This document shows positions 54,388 through 63,129 of a stretch of 64,000 nucleotides of DNA, one piece after another. Made by a program: the position numbers and the translations under genes. The stretch's first letter is position 1. Every line of letters begins with the position of its first letter. Under the pieces are notes generated by a model. The model had not been told where the DNA came from. It saw only the letters and a list, made by a program, of their open reading frames with translations, and did not search any database. Source of the DNA: Lachnospiraceae bacterium (lineage in GTDB: Bacteria; Bacillota; Clostridia; Lachnospirales; Lachnospiraceae). The stretch covers positions 84,999 through 148,998 of the forward strand of contig JAAVYA010000037.1 of NCBI GenBank assembly GCA_022790855.1. Direction: 5' to 3'.

Positions 54388-55017
54388 ATGAGAAAAATAT
54401 GGACGTATTGTTTCAATGGAATGGGAATGATCATATTAATCGCTCTCATAGCGTTTGGAGGCTTACAATACCGGCAGGCAAAGCTGGCGGAGAATCTTTC
54501 CGAGAAAATTATCCGCTTTCATGTGAAGGCAAACAGCGACAGCCGGCAGGATCAGGAATTAAAATTAAAGGTACGGGACGCGGTAGGTTCTTATATGAAA
54601 GAGGAACTGAAAGGCGTCTCGGATTTGGAAGAAAGCCGGCAGGTTCTCCTTCGGGATATGGAGAACGTCAAGGAGCGGGCGCGTCAGGTGATAAAAGAGA
54701 ATGGCTATGCTTATGATGTGTCAGTATGCCTGTCTTATGTGGATTTTCCGGAAAAATCATATGGAGATTATACATTTCCGGCGGGGGAATATGAGGCGCT
54801 CCAGGTAGTGATCGGGCGGGGGCAAGGAAAAAACTGGTGGTGCGTCATGTATCCCAATATGTGTTTTCGGGGCAGCGTCTACGAAGTGGTAGATGAAGAA
54901 GCAGAGGATTCTTTAAGACAGGTGCTGACGGCGGAGGAATACGACGCTGTTATGAAGTCAAAGGACTATGAGATACAGTTTCGGTGGCTCTCTTTTTTGA
55001 AAACCCTTTGGGAATAG
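54388..55017 (+). CDS. spoIIR: Stage II sporulation protein R
   Basis: A 209-residue protein with an N-terminal signal/TM segment (MIILIALIAFGGLQ) followed by IIRFHVKANSDSRQDQELKL, KVRDAVG, FPAGEYEALQVVIGRGQGKN and WWCVMYPNMCF, all characteristic of SpoIIR. Made in the forespore and secreted, it activates the SpoIIGA protease that processes pro-SigE in the mother cell. SD AGAGGAGGAAAGTATC. It lies 47 nt after gerAC. Confidence 0.93.
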   Translation: MRKIWTYCFNGMGMIILIALIAFGGLQYRQAKLAENLSEKIIRFHVKANSDSRQDQELKLKVRDAVGSYMKEELKGVSDLEESRQVLLRDMENVKERARQVIKENGYAYDVSVCLSYVDFPEKSYGDYTFPAGEYEALQVVIGRGQGKNWWCVMYPNMCFRGSVYEVVDEEAEDSLRQVLTAEEYDAVMKSKDYEIQFRWLSFLKTLWE

Positions 55018-55019
55018 TC

Positions 55020-55048
55020 TTGCATATTTTCAGAAGAAAGGGTAAAAT
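55020..55048 (+). promoter_or_regulatory. SigA-type promoter of murI
   Basis: TTGCAT (55020-55025) and TAAAAT (55043-55048) with a 17-bp spacer, 34 nt upstream of the start and immediately after the spoIIR stop. Confidence 0.75.
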
Positions 55049-55082
55049 ACTTCTATATGATATGTTTTGGAGAGTACATACT

Positions 55083-55913
55083 ATGAGTCAGTCATGTGAA
55101 GATAGAAAATATGCTCCGGTGGGAGTATTTGATTCTGGCGTGGGCGGCCTTACGGTTGCCCGGGAGATTATGCGCCAGCTTCCTATGGAACGGATGGTGT
55201 ATTTTGGTGATACGGCCCGGGTGCCTTATGGAAGCAAGTCTCGGGAGACAATTATCCGCTATTCCCGCCAGATCATACATTTTCTACAGGGAAAAGGGGT
55301 AAAGGCTATTGTAGTGGCCTGCAATACGGCCAGCGCTTTTGCGTTGGAAGAGCTTCGTCCGGAATTGGACATTCCCATTATCGGCGTCGTGAAGCCGGGG
55401 GCGAAGGTAGCGGCCGAGACCACCAAAAACGGCAGGATCGGTGTAATCGGTACGGAAGGCACTGTGGGAAGCCAGATTTATACAAAAACGATACGGGAAC
55501 ATAAGCCGGATGCGGAAGTGATCGGGAAGGCTTGTCCCCTGTTTGTACCTCTGGTAGAAGAAGGATGGCTGAAGGATCCTATTACGGTGGAGGTGGCTCA
55601 GCGCTATTTGGCGTCCTTTCAGGCATCGGGCATAGATACTTTGATTATGGGGTGTACGCATTATCCGCTGCTTCGTTCCACCCTGCGGGGGATTTTAGGG
55701 GAAGATGTGAATTTGGTGAATCCTGCTTATGAGACGGCCCAGGGATTGAAAGCATTATTGTCGGAGTATTGTCTGGAAAATGACGGCGGCAAAAGAGAGC
55801 TGTCACAGTATCAGTTCTATGTCAGCGATGCCGCGGAGAAATTTAAAAATTTTGCAAATTCGATTTTGCCCTGTGAGATTGAAGAGGCACAATTAATACA
55901 CATAGAGGAGTAG
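55083..55913 (+). CDS. murI: Glutamate racemase
   Basis: A 276-residue MurI that makes D-glutamate for peptidoglycan. It has the first catalytic region VGVFDSGVGGLTVAREI, FGDTARVPYGSKS, the proton-shuttling Cys in VACNTASAFAL and the second Cys in MGCTHYPLL. The frame is open from 54984, overlapping spoIIR, but ATG 55083 with GGAGAG and its own promoter is the likely start. The DUF1934 gene follows 3 nt after the stop. Confidence 0.96.
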   Translation: MSQSCEDRKYAPVGVFDSGVGGLTVAREIMRQLPMERMVYFGDTARVPYGSKSRETIIRYSRQIIHFLQGKGVKAIVVACNTASAFALEELRPELDIPIIGVVKPGAKVAAETTKNGRIGVIGTEGTVGSQIYTKTIREHKPDAEVIGKACPLFVPLVEEGWLKDPITVEVAQRYLASFQASGIDTLIMGCTHYPLLRSTLRGILGEDVNLVNPAYETAQGLKALLSEYCLENDGGKRELSQYQFYVSDAAEKFKNFANSILPCEIEEAQLIHIEE

Positions 55914-55916
55914 CTT

Positions 55917-56369
55917 ATGACAAAGGATGTATTGCTGACCGTCAGCGGGCTGCAGTTTGCCGCCGAGGAGGACGGCGCCGGAGAAGCGGTAGAGGTCATT
56001 ACCCCCGGTGATTATTACAAGAAGAACGATAAGCATTATGTTTTATACGACGAGGTTATGGAAGGCTTTTCCGGAATCACAAAGAATGTAATTAAGATTG
56101 CGGAGGATTGTCTGGATATTACCAAAAAAGGCGTCACCAACGTACACATGATTTTTGAGAAAAACAAGAAAAATGTGACGTACTATTACACCCCCTTCGG
56201 GAGCCTGCTGATTGGGATTGACGCCAAGCAGGTGAATGTGGCGGAGACCGAGGAAAATATTGATGTGACGGTGAACTATGACTTGGAAGTAAATTATGAA
56301 TTCCTGGCTAATTGCAATATTACCATGAATATAAAAGCAAAAAATGCAAAAGATTTCAGATTATCATAA
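55917..56369 (+). CDS. DUF1934 (YwiB-like) protein
   Basis: A 150-residue lipocalin-like beta-barrel protein of the DUF1934 family, with VLLTVSGLQ at the start and TYYYTPFGSLLIGIDAKQV, VNYDLEVNYEFLANCNITM near the end. Bacillus YwiB is the reference member; its function is not known. It is tightly linked to murI and followed 11 nt later by galU. Confidence 0.85.
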   Translation: MTKDVLLTVSGLQFAAEEDGAGEAVEVITPGDYYKKNDKHYVLYDEVMEGFSGITKNVIKIAEDCLDITKKGVTNVHMIFEKNKKNVTYYYTPFGSLLIGIDAKQVNVAETEENIDVTVNYDLEVNYEFLANCNITMNIKAKNAKDFRLS

Positions 56370-56380
56370 GGAGGAACAGG

Positions 56381-57271
56381 ATGCGAGTCAGAAAAGCAAT
56401 TATACCGGCTGCGGGCTTAGGAACCAGATTTTTGCCTGCAACAAAAGCACAGCCAAAGGAGATGCTTCCGATTGTGGACAAGCCTACCATCCAGTATATT
56501 ATTGAAGAAGCAGTGGCGGCAGGCATTCGTGATATTATTATTGTTACCGGACGGAATAAGCGTTCCATTGAAGACCATTTTGACCGTTCCATAGAACTGG
56601 AGCTGGAGTTGGAACGCAGCGGCAAAAATGAGATGCTGGAGATGGTAAAAGATATATCGGAAATGGCTAATATCCATTATATCCGTCAGAAAGAGCCAAG
56701 AGGGTTGGGACATGCGATTCTGGCAGCAAAACATTTTATAGGGAACGAGCCCTTTGCGGTGCTTTTGGGAGATGACGTGGTAGTGTCCAAACAGCCTTGT
56801 TTGGGGCAGATGATGGATATTTTTAATGAATACCGCACTTCCATACTGGGTGTACAGACGGTGGCCCATGATGTGGTGAATAAGTACGGGATTGTGGACG
56901 GAAAGCAGGTGGACGACCGGGTATATAAGGTGCATGATATGGTGGAGAAGCCGGATCCGGAGGAAGCTCCCTCCAATGTTGCCGTTTTGGGCAGATATAT
57001 CATTACACCGGAGATCTTTGAATTTTTGGAGACCCAGGACGCTGGGAAAGGTGGGGAGATTCAGCTGACGGACGCACTGAAACGTCTGGCAAAGGAACAG
57101 GCCATGTATGCTTACGATTTTACTGGGCACCGTTATGATGTAGGAACAAAAGTAGGGTTTATCCAGGCCAATATTGAGTTTGCACTGCGTAATCCGGAGC
57201 TCCGGGAGGAGATGAAGGAGTATTTGAATGCCCTGCATGACAATATGGAAGAGATGTTGAAGTACGAATAG
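56381..57271 (+). CDS. galU: UTP-glucose-1-phosphate uridylyltransferase
   Basis: A 296-residue nucleotidyltransferase making UDP-glucose. It has KAIIPAAGLGTRFLPATKAQ (UTP-binding loop), PKEMLPIVDKPTIQYIIEEA, EPRGLGHAILAA, LLGDDVV, the sugar-site region VEKPDPEEAPS and GHRYDVGTKVGFIQANIEF. AAGGAGGAACAGG marks ATG 56381; the frame is open from 56312 inside the DUF1934 gene. UDP-glucose feeds polysaccharide and glycolipid synthesis. Confidence 0.96.
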   Translation: MRVRKAIIPAAGLGTRFLPATKAQPKEMLPIVDKPTIQYIIEEAVAAGIRDIIIVTGRNKRSIEDHFDRSIELELELERSGKNEMLEMVKDISEMANIHYIRQKEPRGLGHAILAAKHFIGNEPFAVLLGDDVVVSKQPCLGQMMDIFNEYRTSILGVQTVAHDVVNKYGIVDGKQVDDRVYKVHDMVEKPDPEEAPSNVAVLGRYIITPEIFEFLETQDAGKGGEIQLTDALKRLAKEQAMYAYDFTGHRYDVGTKVGFIQANIEFALRNPELREEMKEYLNALHDNMEEMLKYE

Positions 57272-57297
57272 AAAGGTTTCTATATTTACAGTAATAA

Positions 57298-57327
57298 AAA
57301 ACAGCCGTGATTTCGCGGCTGTTTTTT
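57298..57327. terminator. Bidirectional terminator after galU
   Basis: ACAGCCG (57301-57307) and CGGCTGT (57316-57322), with extra pairing in the loop, are flanked by AAAAA and TTTTTT. It lies between galU and the converging minus-strand gene. Confidence 0.88.
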
Positions 57328-57383
57328 ATGGAACGATTATGAAAATCCTGTTGTCAGATTCCAGGTGTAAAACTTGTATGAAA

Positions 57384-57869
57384 TTATTTTTTCTTTTTGC
57401 TGCTGTTTTTGACGGCTTCGGCTTCGGCAGCTTTCGCTCTTAGCTTTGCCATAAATCCCTTCTTCTGGGCAGGAGCTTCCAGACTCCCACGAATGCCTTT
57501 TACACCGGTGATATATAGTCCGCTGACTACGGCTTTTACTTCTTTCTTGACGGGAATGATATCAAACACTGCTGCGTCGCAAAGCATGGTAACAATTCTG
57601 GGACCGGCTTTTGCTTTCACCACCGGGACTTTAGACCGGCGCAGAAGCTTAGGAGTCTGTTCAATAATAGCGGCGGGAAGCCCTGCATCTTTCAGGCGCA
57701 TCCGTTTTTTATCAATGATCAGCATGGATATGGTTTGTGCACTGGCGGCAATCTGTGCGTCCTGTTCTTCTTTCTTTTTCTGTGATTTCTTACCAAGTAT
57801 GTATAAAACTACGATACCGATAATTAAAATCACGCAAATGACAATCATCGTAATCAGCCATGGATTCAC
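57384..57869 (-). CDS. Small single-TM protein of unknown function
   Basis: A 161-residue protein with an N-terminal TM (MIVICVILIIGIVVLYILG) followed by a positively charged cytosolic part. A compact central segment (about 45-130: TISMLIIDKKRMRLKDAGLP, then VKAKAGPRIVTMLCDAAVFD, IPVKKEVKAVVSGLYITGVK) precedes a Lys-rich tail ending in SSKKKK. The segment pattern is reminiscent of a small beta domain but I do not recognise the family. Divergent from capA. Confidence 0.72.
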   Translation of the reverse strand: MNPWLITMIVICVILIIGIVVLYILGKKSQKKKEEQDAQIAASAQTISMLIIDKKRMRLKDAGLPAAIIEQTPKLLRRSKVPVVKAKAGPRIVTMLCDAAVFDIIPVKKEVKAVVSGLYITGVKGIRGSLEAPAQKKGFMAKLRAKAAEAEAVKNSSKKKK

Positions 57870-58020
57870 GGTATGTAACCTCCCTTTTCATTCGGATACG
57901 TATGCGCCGTCCGGTGAAACGACAGGTCTGGCGCATATCTACAAGCTTTCTCATTGTATCATTGATTTGGGGAAAAATCAATGGTACAATAAAAAGAAAT
58001 TCTTAATGGGAGAAGGTTGT

Positions 58021-59331
58021 ATGGGAAGATTACAGAAGGTGACGGTTATCATTAGTGTAATACTGGTGATTCTTTTATCCGGGGCCTTGGGGCTGTTTTT
58101 GTGGAATGAAAGCAAAGAGCCCCTGGCGGCAGAGACAGAAGTGCAATTAGGGGAAGAAGCAGGGGAAGCGCCTAAGGCACAATCAGAGGAAATCAGGAAA
58201 ACATCTAAGGGGAAAGAGACATTGAATGATAAAAAAACTCCGGCGGACGGCAATGAGCGGAAAGGTGAGAATGAACAGGAGGGCGGCAATGAGCAGAAAG
58301 GCGGAAATGGCCGGGAAGGCGGCAATGAGCAGGAAGACAGCGACGCAGAAGTACCCAGGGAGCCGGAGGATTCCGGGGATGGGCAGATGGGAGAGCCTGT
58401 TTTGATTTTTACCGGGGATGTGATGCCGGGGAACATGGTTCGGAACAATTATATGTCTTTTGGATTGGATGGAATAGTAACCAAGTATTTACAGGAAGAG
58501 CTGCAGAAGGCGGACGTTACCGTTATGAATCAGGAATTTCCTTTTTCCAACAGAGGCACTCCAGCCCAAGATAAACAGTATACGTTTCGGATCCATCCTT
58601 CCTTTGTCAGCATTTTAAAGGAACTGGGGGTGGATGCGGTGAGCCTGGCCAATAATCATGCGCTGGATTACGGGCGTGAGGCTTTATCAGATACCTTTGA
58701 GACCTTGGATGAGGCGGGGATTCCCTATGCCGGGGCAGGGGACACAAGGGACCGGGCCGCACAGCCTGTTTATTTGGAGTGCCAGGGGAAGACAATAGGG
58801 CTTTTGGCGGCGTCCAGAGTGATTCCGGAGATATCCTGGAATGTGGAAAATCAGCAGCCCGGGATGTTGTGTACGTATGACAGCGCAGCCGTTACCGCTG
58901 CAATTGAGCAGGCCCGCTCCAATTGTGACTTTCTGGCAGTCTATGTACATTGGGGCGTGGAACAGCAGGATCACCCGGAAGAATATCAGAGAGTCCTGGC
59001 CCAGGCCTATATTGACGCGGGAGCGGATTTGGTGGTGGGTTCCCATCCCCACGTGCCCCAGGGGATGGAGTATTATCAGGGAAAACCCATTGTGTATAGT
59101 CTGGGGAATTTTATATTTAATCCGGATATGGGAGGGACGTATGTGCTGAAGGTTCTTTTGCAGAAGGAAGGCGGCTGTCAATTGAAAGTGGTTCCAGTTG
59201 CAGCTTCCGATGCTTTGACCAGACAGTTGGAAGGGCAAGAAAAAACGGCGTTCCTAGACTATATAGAAGATATTTCTTATGGCGTGTCGGTTGGAGAAGA
59301 CGGCGTGGTGACAGAAGGAGGAGCCCAGTGA
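58021..59331 (+). CDS. CapA-family (poly-gamma-glutamate synthesis-like) protein
   Basis: A 436-residue membrane-anchored protein. It has an N-terminal TM (about 8-28) and a Glu/Gly/Asn-rich linker (about 35-125) with imperfect GNEQ.G repeats. A metallophosphatase-fold CapA domain follows: LIFTGDVMPGNMV, NQEFPFS, SLANNHALDYG, VYVHWGVEQQD, VVGSHPHVPQGMEYY, YSLGNFIF. The relatives are PgsA/CapA of poly-gamma-glutamate synthesis, but no capB or capC is near, so it is an orphan member, perhaps acting on a surface polymer. The frame is open from 57397 on the opposite side of another gene. ATG 58021 is used; ATG 58009 is an in-frame alternative. Confidence 0.85.
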   Translation: MGRLQKVTVIISVILVILLSGALGLFLWNESKEPLAAETEVQLGEEAGEAPKAQSEEIRKTSKGKETLNDKKTPADGNERKGENEQEGGNEQKGGNGREGGNEQEDSDAEVPREPEDSGDGQMGEPVLIFTGDVMPGNMVRNNYMSFGLDGIVTKYLQEELQKADVTVMNQEFPFSNRGTPAQDKQYTFRIHPSFVSILKELGVDAVSLANNHALDYGREALSDTFETLDEAGIPYAGAGDTRDRAAQPVYLECQGKTIGLLAASRVIPEISWNVENQQPGMLCTYDSAAVTAAIEQARSNCDFLAVYVHWGVEQQDHPEEYQRVLAQAYIDAGADLVVGSHPHVPQGMEYYQGKPIVYSLGNFIFNPDMGGTYVLKVLLQKEGGCQLKVVPVAASDALTRQLEGQEKTAFLDYIEDISYGVSVGEDGVVTEGGAQ

Positions 59332-59356
59332 TACCGCCCAAGGGGCTCGCCCCAGG

Positions 59357-59446
59357 TAGAGCATGTCTGAGAATTCATTCCCATCATTTGTACGCCCGCA
59401 AATTATGACGCACATCTGTCAGAAAGCAATTTTCAGACACGCTCTA
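59357..59446. mobile_element. 90-bp MITE-like element with 19-bp terminal inverted repeats
   Basis: TAGAGCATGTCTGAGAATT (59357-59375) and AATTTTCAGACACGCTCTA (59428-59446) are inverted repeats matching at 17 of 19 positions and enclose 52 bp without coding potential. It lies in the 150-bp gap between capA and the converging DUF2804 gene. The size and terminal symmetry fit a miniature inverted-repeat element or a related dispersed repeat. No target-site duplication was clear. Confidence 0.6.
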
Positions 59447-59481
59447 TAATCCGGCTTTGCCAGATTCTGTCCAGGCGTACG

Positions 59482-60516
59482 TTAATAGCGATTATGAACT
59501 ACTTCTATGGCACAGAAAAAATCTTTGACGGGAATAGAAGTGTGATCATCTAAAATGGCTGTTCCATTGAAATGCCCGAATATTTGATTTTGTATGGTGG
59601 CAATGACCAGTACGTTTATATTGGCTTGGCGGTTTAATACCGGATGAAATGTGCCCGACAGGCGGCCATCATTGGAGGTGATCGTCCAGTCTTTCAGAAA
59701 GTCATAACTTCCATCCGTTTTTTTAGGAATCTGAAAAATGACTTGATCTAACTTATGCGCTTTGTTGTTATAAAAAATAATATTTTCTGTGGCTGAACTG
59801 CGGTCGCTGAATCCATATCCCAGATTCAGGCCAAAAGGAGTGCCGTCAATTTCACCGCTTCCGGTTCCCCAATACCAGGTGTTATCGTAGGTCCAGACGC
59901 CCCGTCCCCAATCCAGTACCCCGAAGTCGGTTCCTTTTTTAAAATGAAAGGTATCTTTTCCCAGGGTGGCTCTGCCAGAGGCGGGAAGGCAGTTGATTTT
60001 TTGATTATAGTAAAAACAAGCAGGCTTTTTTGCCCAGGGAGTGGCAATGCACATAGTATCCATGGGTGGCTGAGAAAGCGTCAATTCTACATCCAGATCT
60101 TTATCTTCGAGAAAATCTTTGAAATGACAATAAATCAGGCGTTTGCCGGGCTTTACTTCGTATTTTAACATAAGTTTTTTGTTTTGAAATTCGGCGTTTC
60201 CGTTGTCGGAATGGGAAGAAAGAGCGTATTTTCCAAGGGGCATCACATCAAGGATCGTCTGCGTCTTCTCCCAGCCCTCCTCAAAGTGCAGGAAAGAAAC
60301 GCTGGCCATGCCGATATACCCCAAATCGGAAATGGTGAACGCGACGCCATAAGATGAGTTGGCAATTAAATAATAGTCCCATTCTTTGATACGCCACTTG
60401 GGGGCCCGAATGTCTTTTCGGTCATATTTCCAATATAGCTGCCTGGCCCAACCCGGTTCCGTGACTCTTCCCCTCTCGTCTAATAGTTTGATAGGTCTTG
60501 TAATTTCATTTTGCAT
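59482..60516 (-). CDS. DUF2804 family protein
   Basis: A 344-residue protein in the DUF2804 family: PGWARQLYWKYDRKDIRAPK near the start, then WDYYLIANSSYGVAFTISDL, FGVLDWGRGVWTYDNTWYWG and DRSSATENIIFYN. The fold is a beta-rich barrel-like structure. No signal peptide or TM. The biochemical function is not established for the family. ATG 60516 is preferred because GGGGGA lies 6 nt before it; ATG 60522 is in frame. It converges with capA. Confidence 0.88.
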   Translation of the reverse strand: MQNEITRPIKLLDERGRVTEPGWARQLYWKYDRKDIRAPKWRIKEWDYYLIANSSYGVAFTISDLGYIGMASVSFLHFEEGWEKTQTILDVMPLGKYALSSHSDNGNAEFQNKKLMLKYEVKPGKRLIYCHFKDFLEDKDLDVELTLSQPPMDTMCIATPWAKKPACFYYNQKINCLPASGRATLGKDTFHFKKGTDFGVLDWGRGVWTYDNTWYWGTGSGEIDGTPFGLNLGYGFSDRSSATENIIFYNNKAHKLDQVIFQIPKKTDGSYDFLKDWTITSNDGRLSGTFHPVLNRQANINVLVIATIQNQIFGHFNGTAILDDHTSIPVKDFFCAIEVVHNRY

Positions 60517-60554
60517 GAACATTCCCCCTTTATAGTTCTTATTATAATATAGGT

Positions 60555-60640
60555 TATCAAAACTTGCAAAGCAAGTTTTGATAAAAGGCGCAGCAGGCGC
60601 CGTGCATCTGATTATAGTGATCCCGAAGGGATCCTATAAT
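60555..60640. repeat. Three consecutive hairpins before the subtilase gene
   Basis: Hairpin 1: TATCAAAACTTGC / GCAAGTTTTGATA (60555-60583, 13-bp perfect stem, AAA loop). Hairpin 2: GGCGC / GCGCC (60587-60601). Hairpin 3: ATTATAG-T-GATCCC / GGGATCCTATAAT (60611-60640). They occupy most of the gap between two divergent genes. None has a clear terminator T-tract in the plus direction. They may be a dispersed repeat, a regulatory leader, or both. Confidence 0.7.
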
Positions 60641-60702
60641 TATAAAATGTTTGTAATTGACAGAATAAAATTGTGCAACGAAAGGAAAAGGGAAGGTGTA
60701 AA

Positions 60703-62319
60703 ATGGATAATCCTAAATTTGAAAATCTGCTGAATCTGGCGTTGGATGCAACGGAGAGGGAGCGGGAAAAATCGATTCAGCTTGGAGTAGGGTATGAGCC
60801 GGAAGAAAATACCTGGGATTTGATTGTAAAGTATTCCGGGAGCCTGGAACGTCTGAGGGAGGATTATCCGTCCATTCAGGTGCGGGAGATGATAAATGAA
60901 TATGCTATTTTGCGTGTGCCCCAGTCTCTCATAGACGTGATTGCCCAAGCAGAAGAAATAGAGTATGTAGAAAAGCCAAAACGGTTATATTTTGCGGTCA
61001 ATGAAGGAAAAAGGGCTTCTTGTATTACGCCTCTTCAGACCGCGGCATATCATCTTACCGGTCAGGGGGTTCTTGTGGCGCTTTTGGATTCCGGCATCGA
61101 CTATGCCCATCCGGATTTTCGGAATGAAGACGGAAGTACGCGGATTCTGGAATTGTGGGATCAGACCATGGACCGGGTATTTAAGAAACCGGAGATTGAC
61201 GAGGCGCTTGCCGCACCTACGGAGGCGGAGCGTTACCGCCTTGTACCCTCCCGGGATCTGTCAGGCCATGGCACTCACGTAGCAGGGATTGCGGCGGGAA
61301 ACGGACGGGCTTCGGGGGGACGTTACCGCGGCGTGGCTTATGAAAGCTCCCTTTTAGTAGTGAAGCTTGGTACGCCCAGGGAGCAGTCTTTTCCCAGAAC
61401 CACAGAACTGATGGAAGCTTTAAATTTTGTGATAAAAAGAGCCCTGGAATACAGAATGCCGGTGGCAGTTAATATCAGCTTTGGCAATACTTATGGGAGC
61501 CATAGTGGAACCTCCCTACTGGAAACATTTATAGATGATATTTCCAGCTACTGGAAAAGTGTCATTGCAATTGGAACTGGAAATGAGGGAAGCGGCAGAG
61601 GTCATACATCAGGGACGGTGTCTGAGAATCAACAGGAAATGATAGAACTGGCCGTAGGAACGTATGAAACCAGTATCAGCGTACAGATTTGGAAATCTTA
61701 TGTAGATGAGTTTGATATTATATTGGAACATCCCAATGGGCAGCGGGTAGGACCTCTTTCCCAGAACCTTGCCCCCCAGAGATTAATTCTGGCAGATACG
61801 GAGATCCTTGTATATTATGGAGAACCAAGCCCTTACAGCGTCTACCAGGAGATCTATCTGGATTTTATTCCAAGACAGGATTATATAGACAGCGGAGTAT
61901 GGAAGTTTTATTTGGTGCCAAAAAGAGTGGTGCTGGGGAATTACGATATGTGGCTGCCTTCCCAAGCCGCACTGAACCGTTCCACTGGGTTTTTGTATCC
62001 GGTGGACGATACGACGCTGACGATTCCTTCCACCGCATCAAAAGCAATTTCCGTGGGGGCTTATGACGCCAGATACCAACAGTTTGCGGAATTTTCCGGC
62101 CGGGGTTTTACTAGGCAGACGCGGCAGGTTAAGCCGGATATTGCGGCTCCCGGGGTGGATATAACGTCTGCGGCCCCTGGTGATACGTATGCTTCCAGAA
62201 GCGGTACTTCTATGGCAACGCCTTTTGTTACGGGCAGCGCGGCGCTTATGATGCAGTGGGGGATTGTAGAAGGGAATGATCCGTTTTTGTATGATGCTGT
62301 TATAATTGGACTAAGTTAG
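60703..62319 (+). pseudogene. Csp-like S8 subtilase, C-terminal tail replaced
   Basis: A 538-codon frame encoding a subtilisin-family protease with an N-terminal pro-like region (about 1-95), catalytic Asp129 (ALLDSGIDYAHPDF), His189 (SGHGTHVAGIAAG), an inserted beta domain (about 315-455) as in clostridial Csp proteases, and Ser503 (SGTSMATPFV). The triad is complete. After GNDPFLYD (last codon 62293-62295) the sequence leaves the family and reads AVIIGLS-stop. Relatives continue about 30 residues with a pattern like RGARPLPG..YPN..VG.G. The tail is probably lost to the integrated element. It may still be active. SD GGGAAGG before ATG 60703. Confidence 0.75.
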
Positions 62320-62354
62320 AAAAACCTTGAAAAACAGGGGTTTCTGCTTAGTCC
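62308..62354. repeat. Inverted repeat at the element boundary
   Basis: GGACTAAG (62308-62315) and CTTAGTCC (62347-62354) are perfect inverted repeats, with a second inner complementarity (AGAAAAACC against GGGGTTTCT). Located within 12-60 bp of the inferred junction; a candidate recombinase binding site or a terminator for the subtilase reading. Confidence 0.55.
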
Positions 62355-62442
62355 ATTTTCATTTCATCAGGTTTTCTACACCTGAAATTAAGACAAGTAA
62401 CGTTACGGAAAGTATAGCACATAAATGTCGGCATGAAAAGCA

Positions 62443-62491
62443 AATTCGGGTTGACAGTTAGCCGCATTTTGGGTAACTGTCAGCACGAATT
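62443..62491. repeat. 18-bp inverted repeat upstream of the first element gene
   Basis: AATTCGGGTTGACAGTTA (62443-62460) and TAACTGTCAGCACGAATT (62474-62491) are inverted repeats matching at 16 of 18 positions with a 13-bp loop. They lie about 70 bp before the HTH gene. It may be an operator for an element-encoded regulator or part of the recombination site. A TTGACA-like -35 is embedded in the left arm. Confidence 0.6.
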
Positions 62492-62561
62492 CCACAAGGG
62501 TTTGGGAGTGTAGCTTCCAAGAGTATCAAGGAGATAGCAGTGTTTCGGGGAGTATCAAGAG

Positions 62562-63041
62562 ATGAATGAGTATGAAAAAGACATTATGAAGCTGTTTGAT
62601 GTTCATGCGAAGGCTGAAAAAAGAGAATTGATTAAAAGAATCAACTGGGAAATTGAAATGGGTGGTATTAGCCGGCGTGGAAAAAATGAATGGGTGTGTA
62701 AGGTTACTGGTTCCCCGATGGGTACAGTATGCACGTGGTTTAGCAATGCAAAGTGCAGAGCCTTGAATAAGATTCCGCTGTATGCCCTGTGCCAGATCGC
62801 AGTTGCGTTAGAAATATCTGTATGGGAATTTTATAAAACTGCAAATGGCACGAAAGAGGAAAAGGAGCCGGAATTGAAGATTAACAGAAGGGACAAGCTG
62901 TACTGGCATCTTAGAAGAAATGTGGCAGGCCAGCTATGGAATGATAGTTATGGCTCTTATGGCCTGTGGGAGTGGCAAAGCAAGGAAGTCCAGAGAAAGT
63001 TTATAGATAAGCTGTATCTGGAAAGGCTGGCAGAACAGTAG
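62562..63041 (+). CDS. Element-encoded HTH-like protein
   Basis: A 159-residue protein. The region MPMGTVCTWFSNAKCRALNK through IPLYALCQIAVALEISVWEF looks like a variant helix-turn-helix of the phage/ICE regulator type. The C-terminal part (RDKLYWHLRRNVAGQLWNDS, LYLERLAEQ) is helical. I do not recognise the family with confidence; a regulator of the element is plausible because it is the first gene past the boundary. Confidence 0.55.
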   Translation: MNEYEKDIMKLFDVHAKAEKRELIKRINWEIEMGGISRRGKNEWVCKVTGSPMGTVCTWFSNAKCRALNKIPLYALCQIAVALEISVWEFYKTANGTKEEKEPELKINRRDKLYWHLRRNVAGQLWNDSYGSYGLWEWQSKEVQRKFIDKLYLERLAEQ

Positions 63042-63129
63042 ATAGGGAAATCTGTTGGATGATTCCGGTCGAAAGCGGATGAAAAAGGCAAAGCGATTAA
63101 GGAAAATATTTTTATAAGGAGGACAGATT

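Noticed and set aside
57397..58020. 207-codon N-terminal extension of the CapA-like protein
   Set aside because: It is antisense to the small membrane protein at 57384-57869; a good start with signal anchor exists at 58021.
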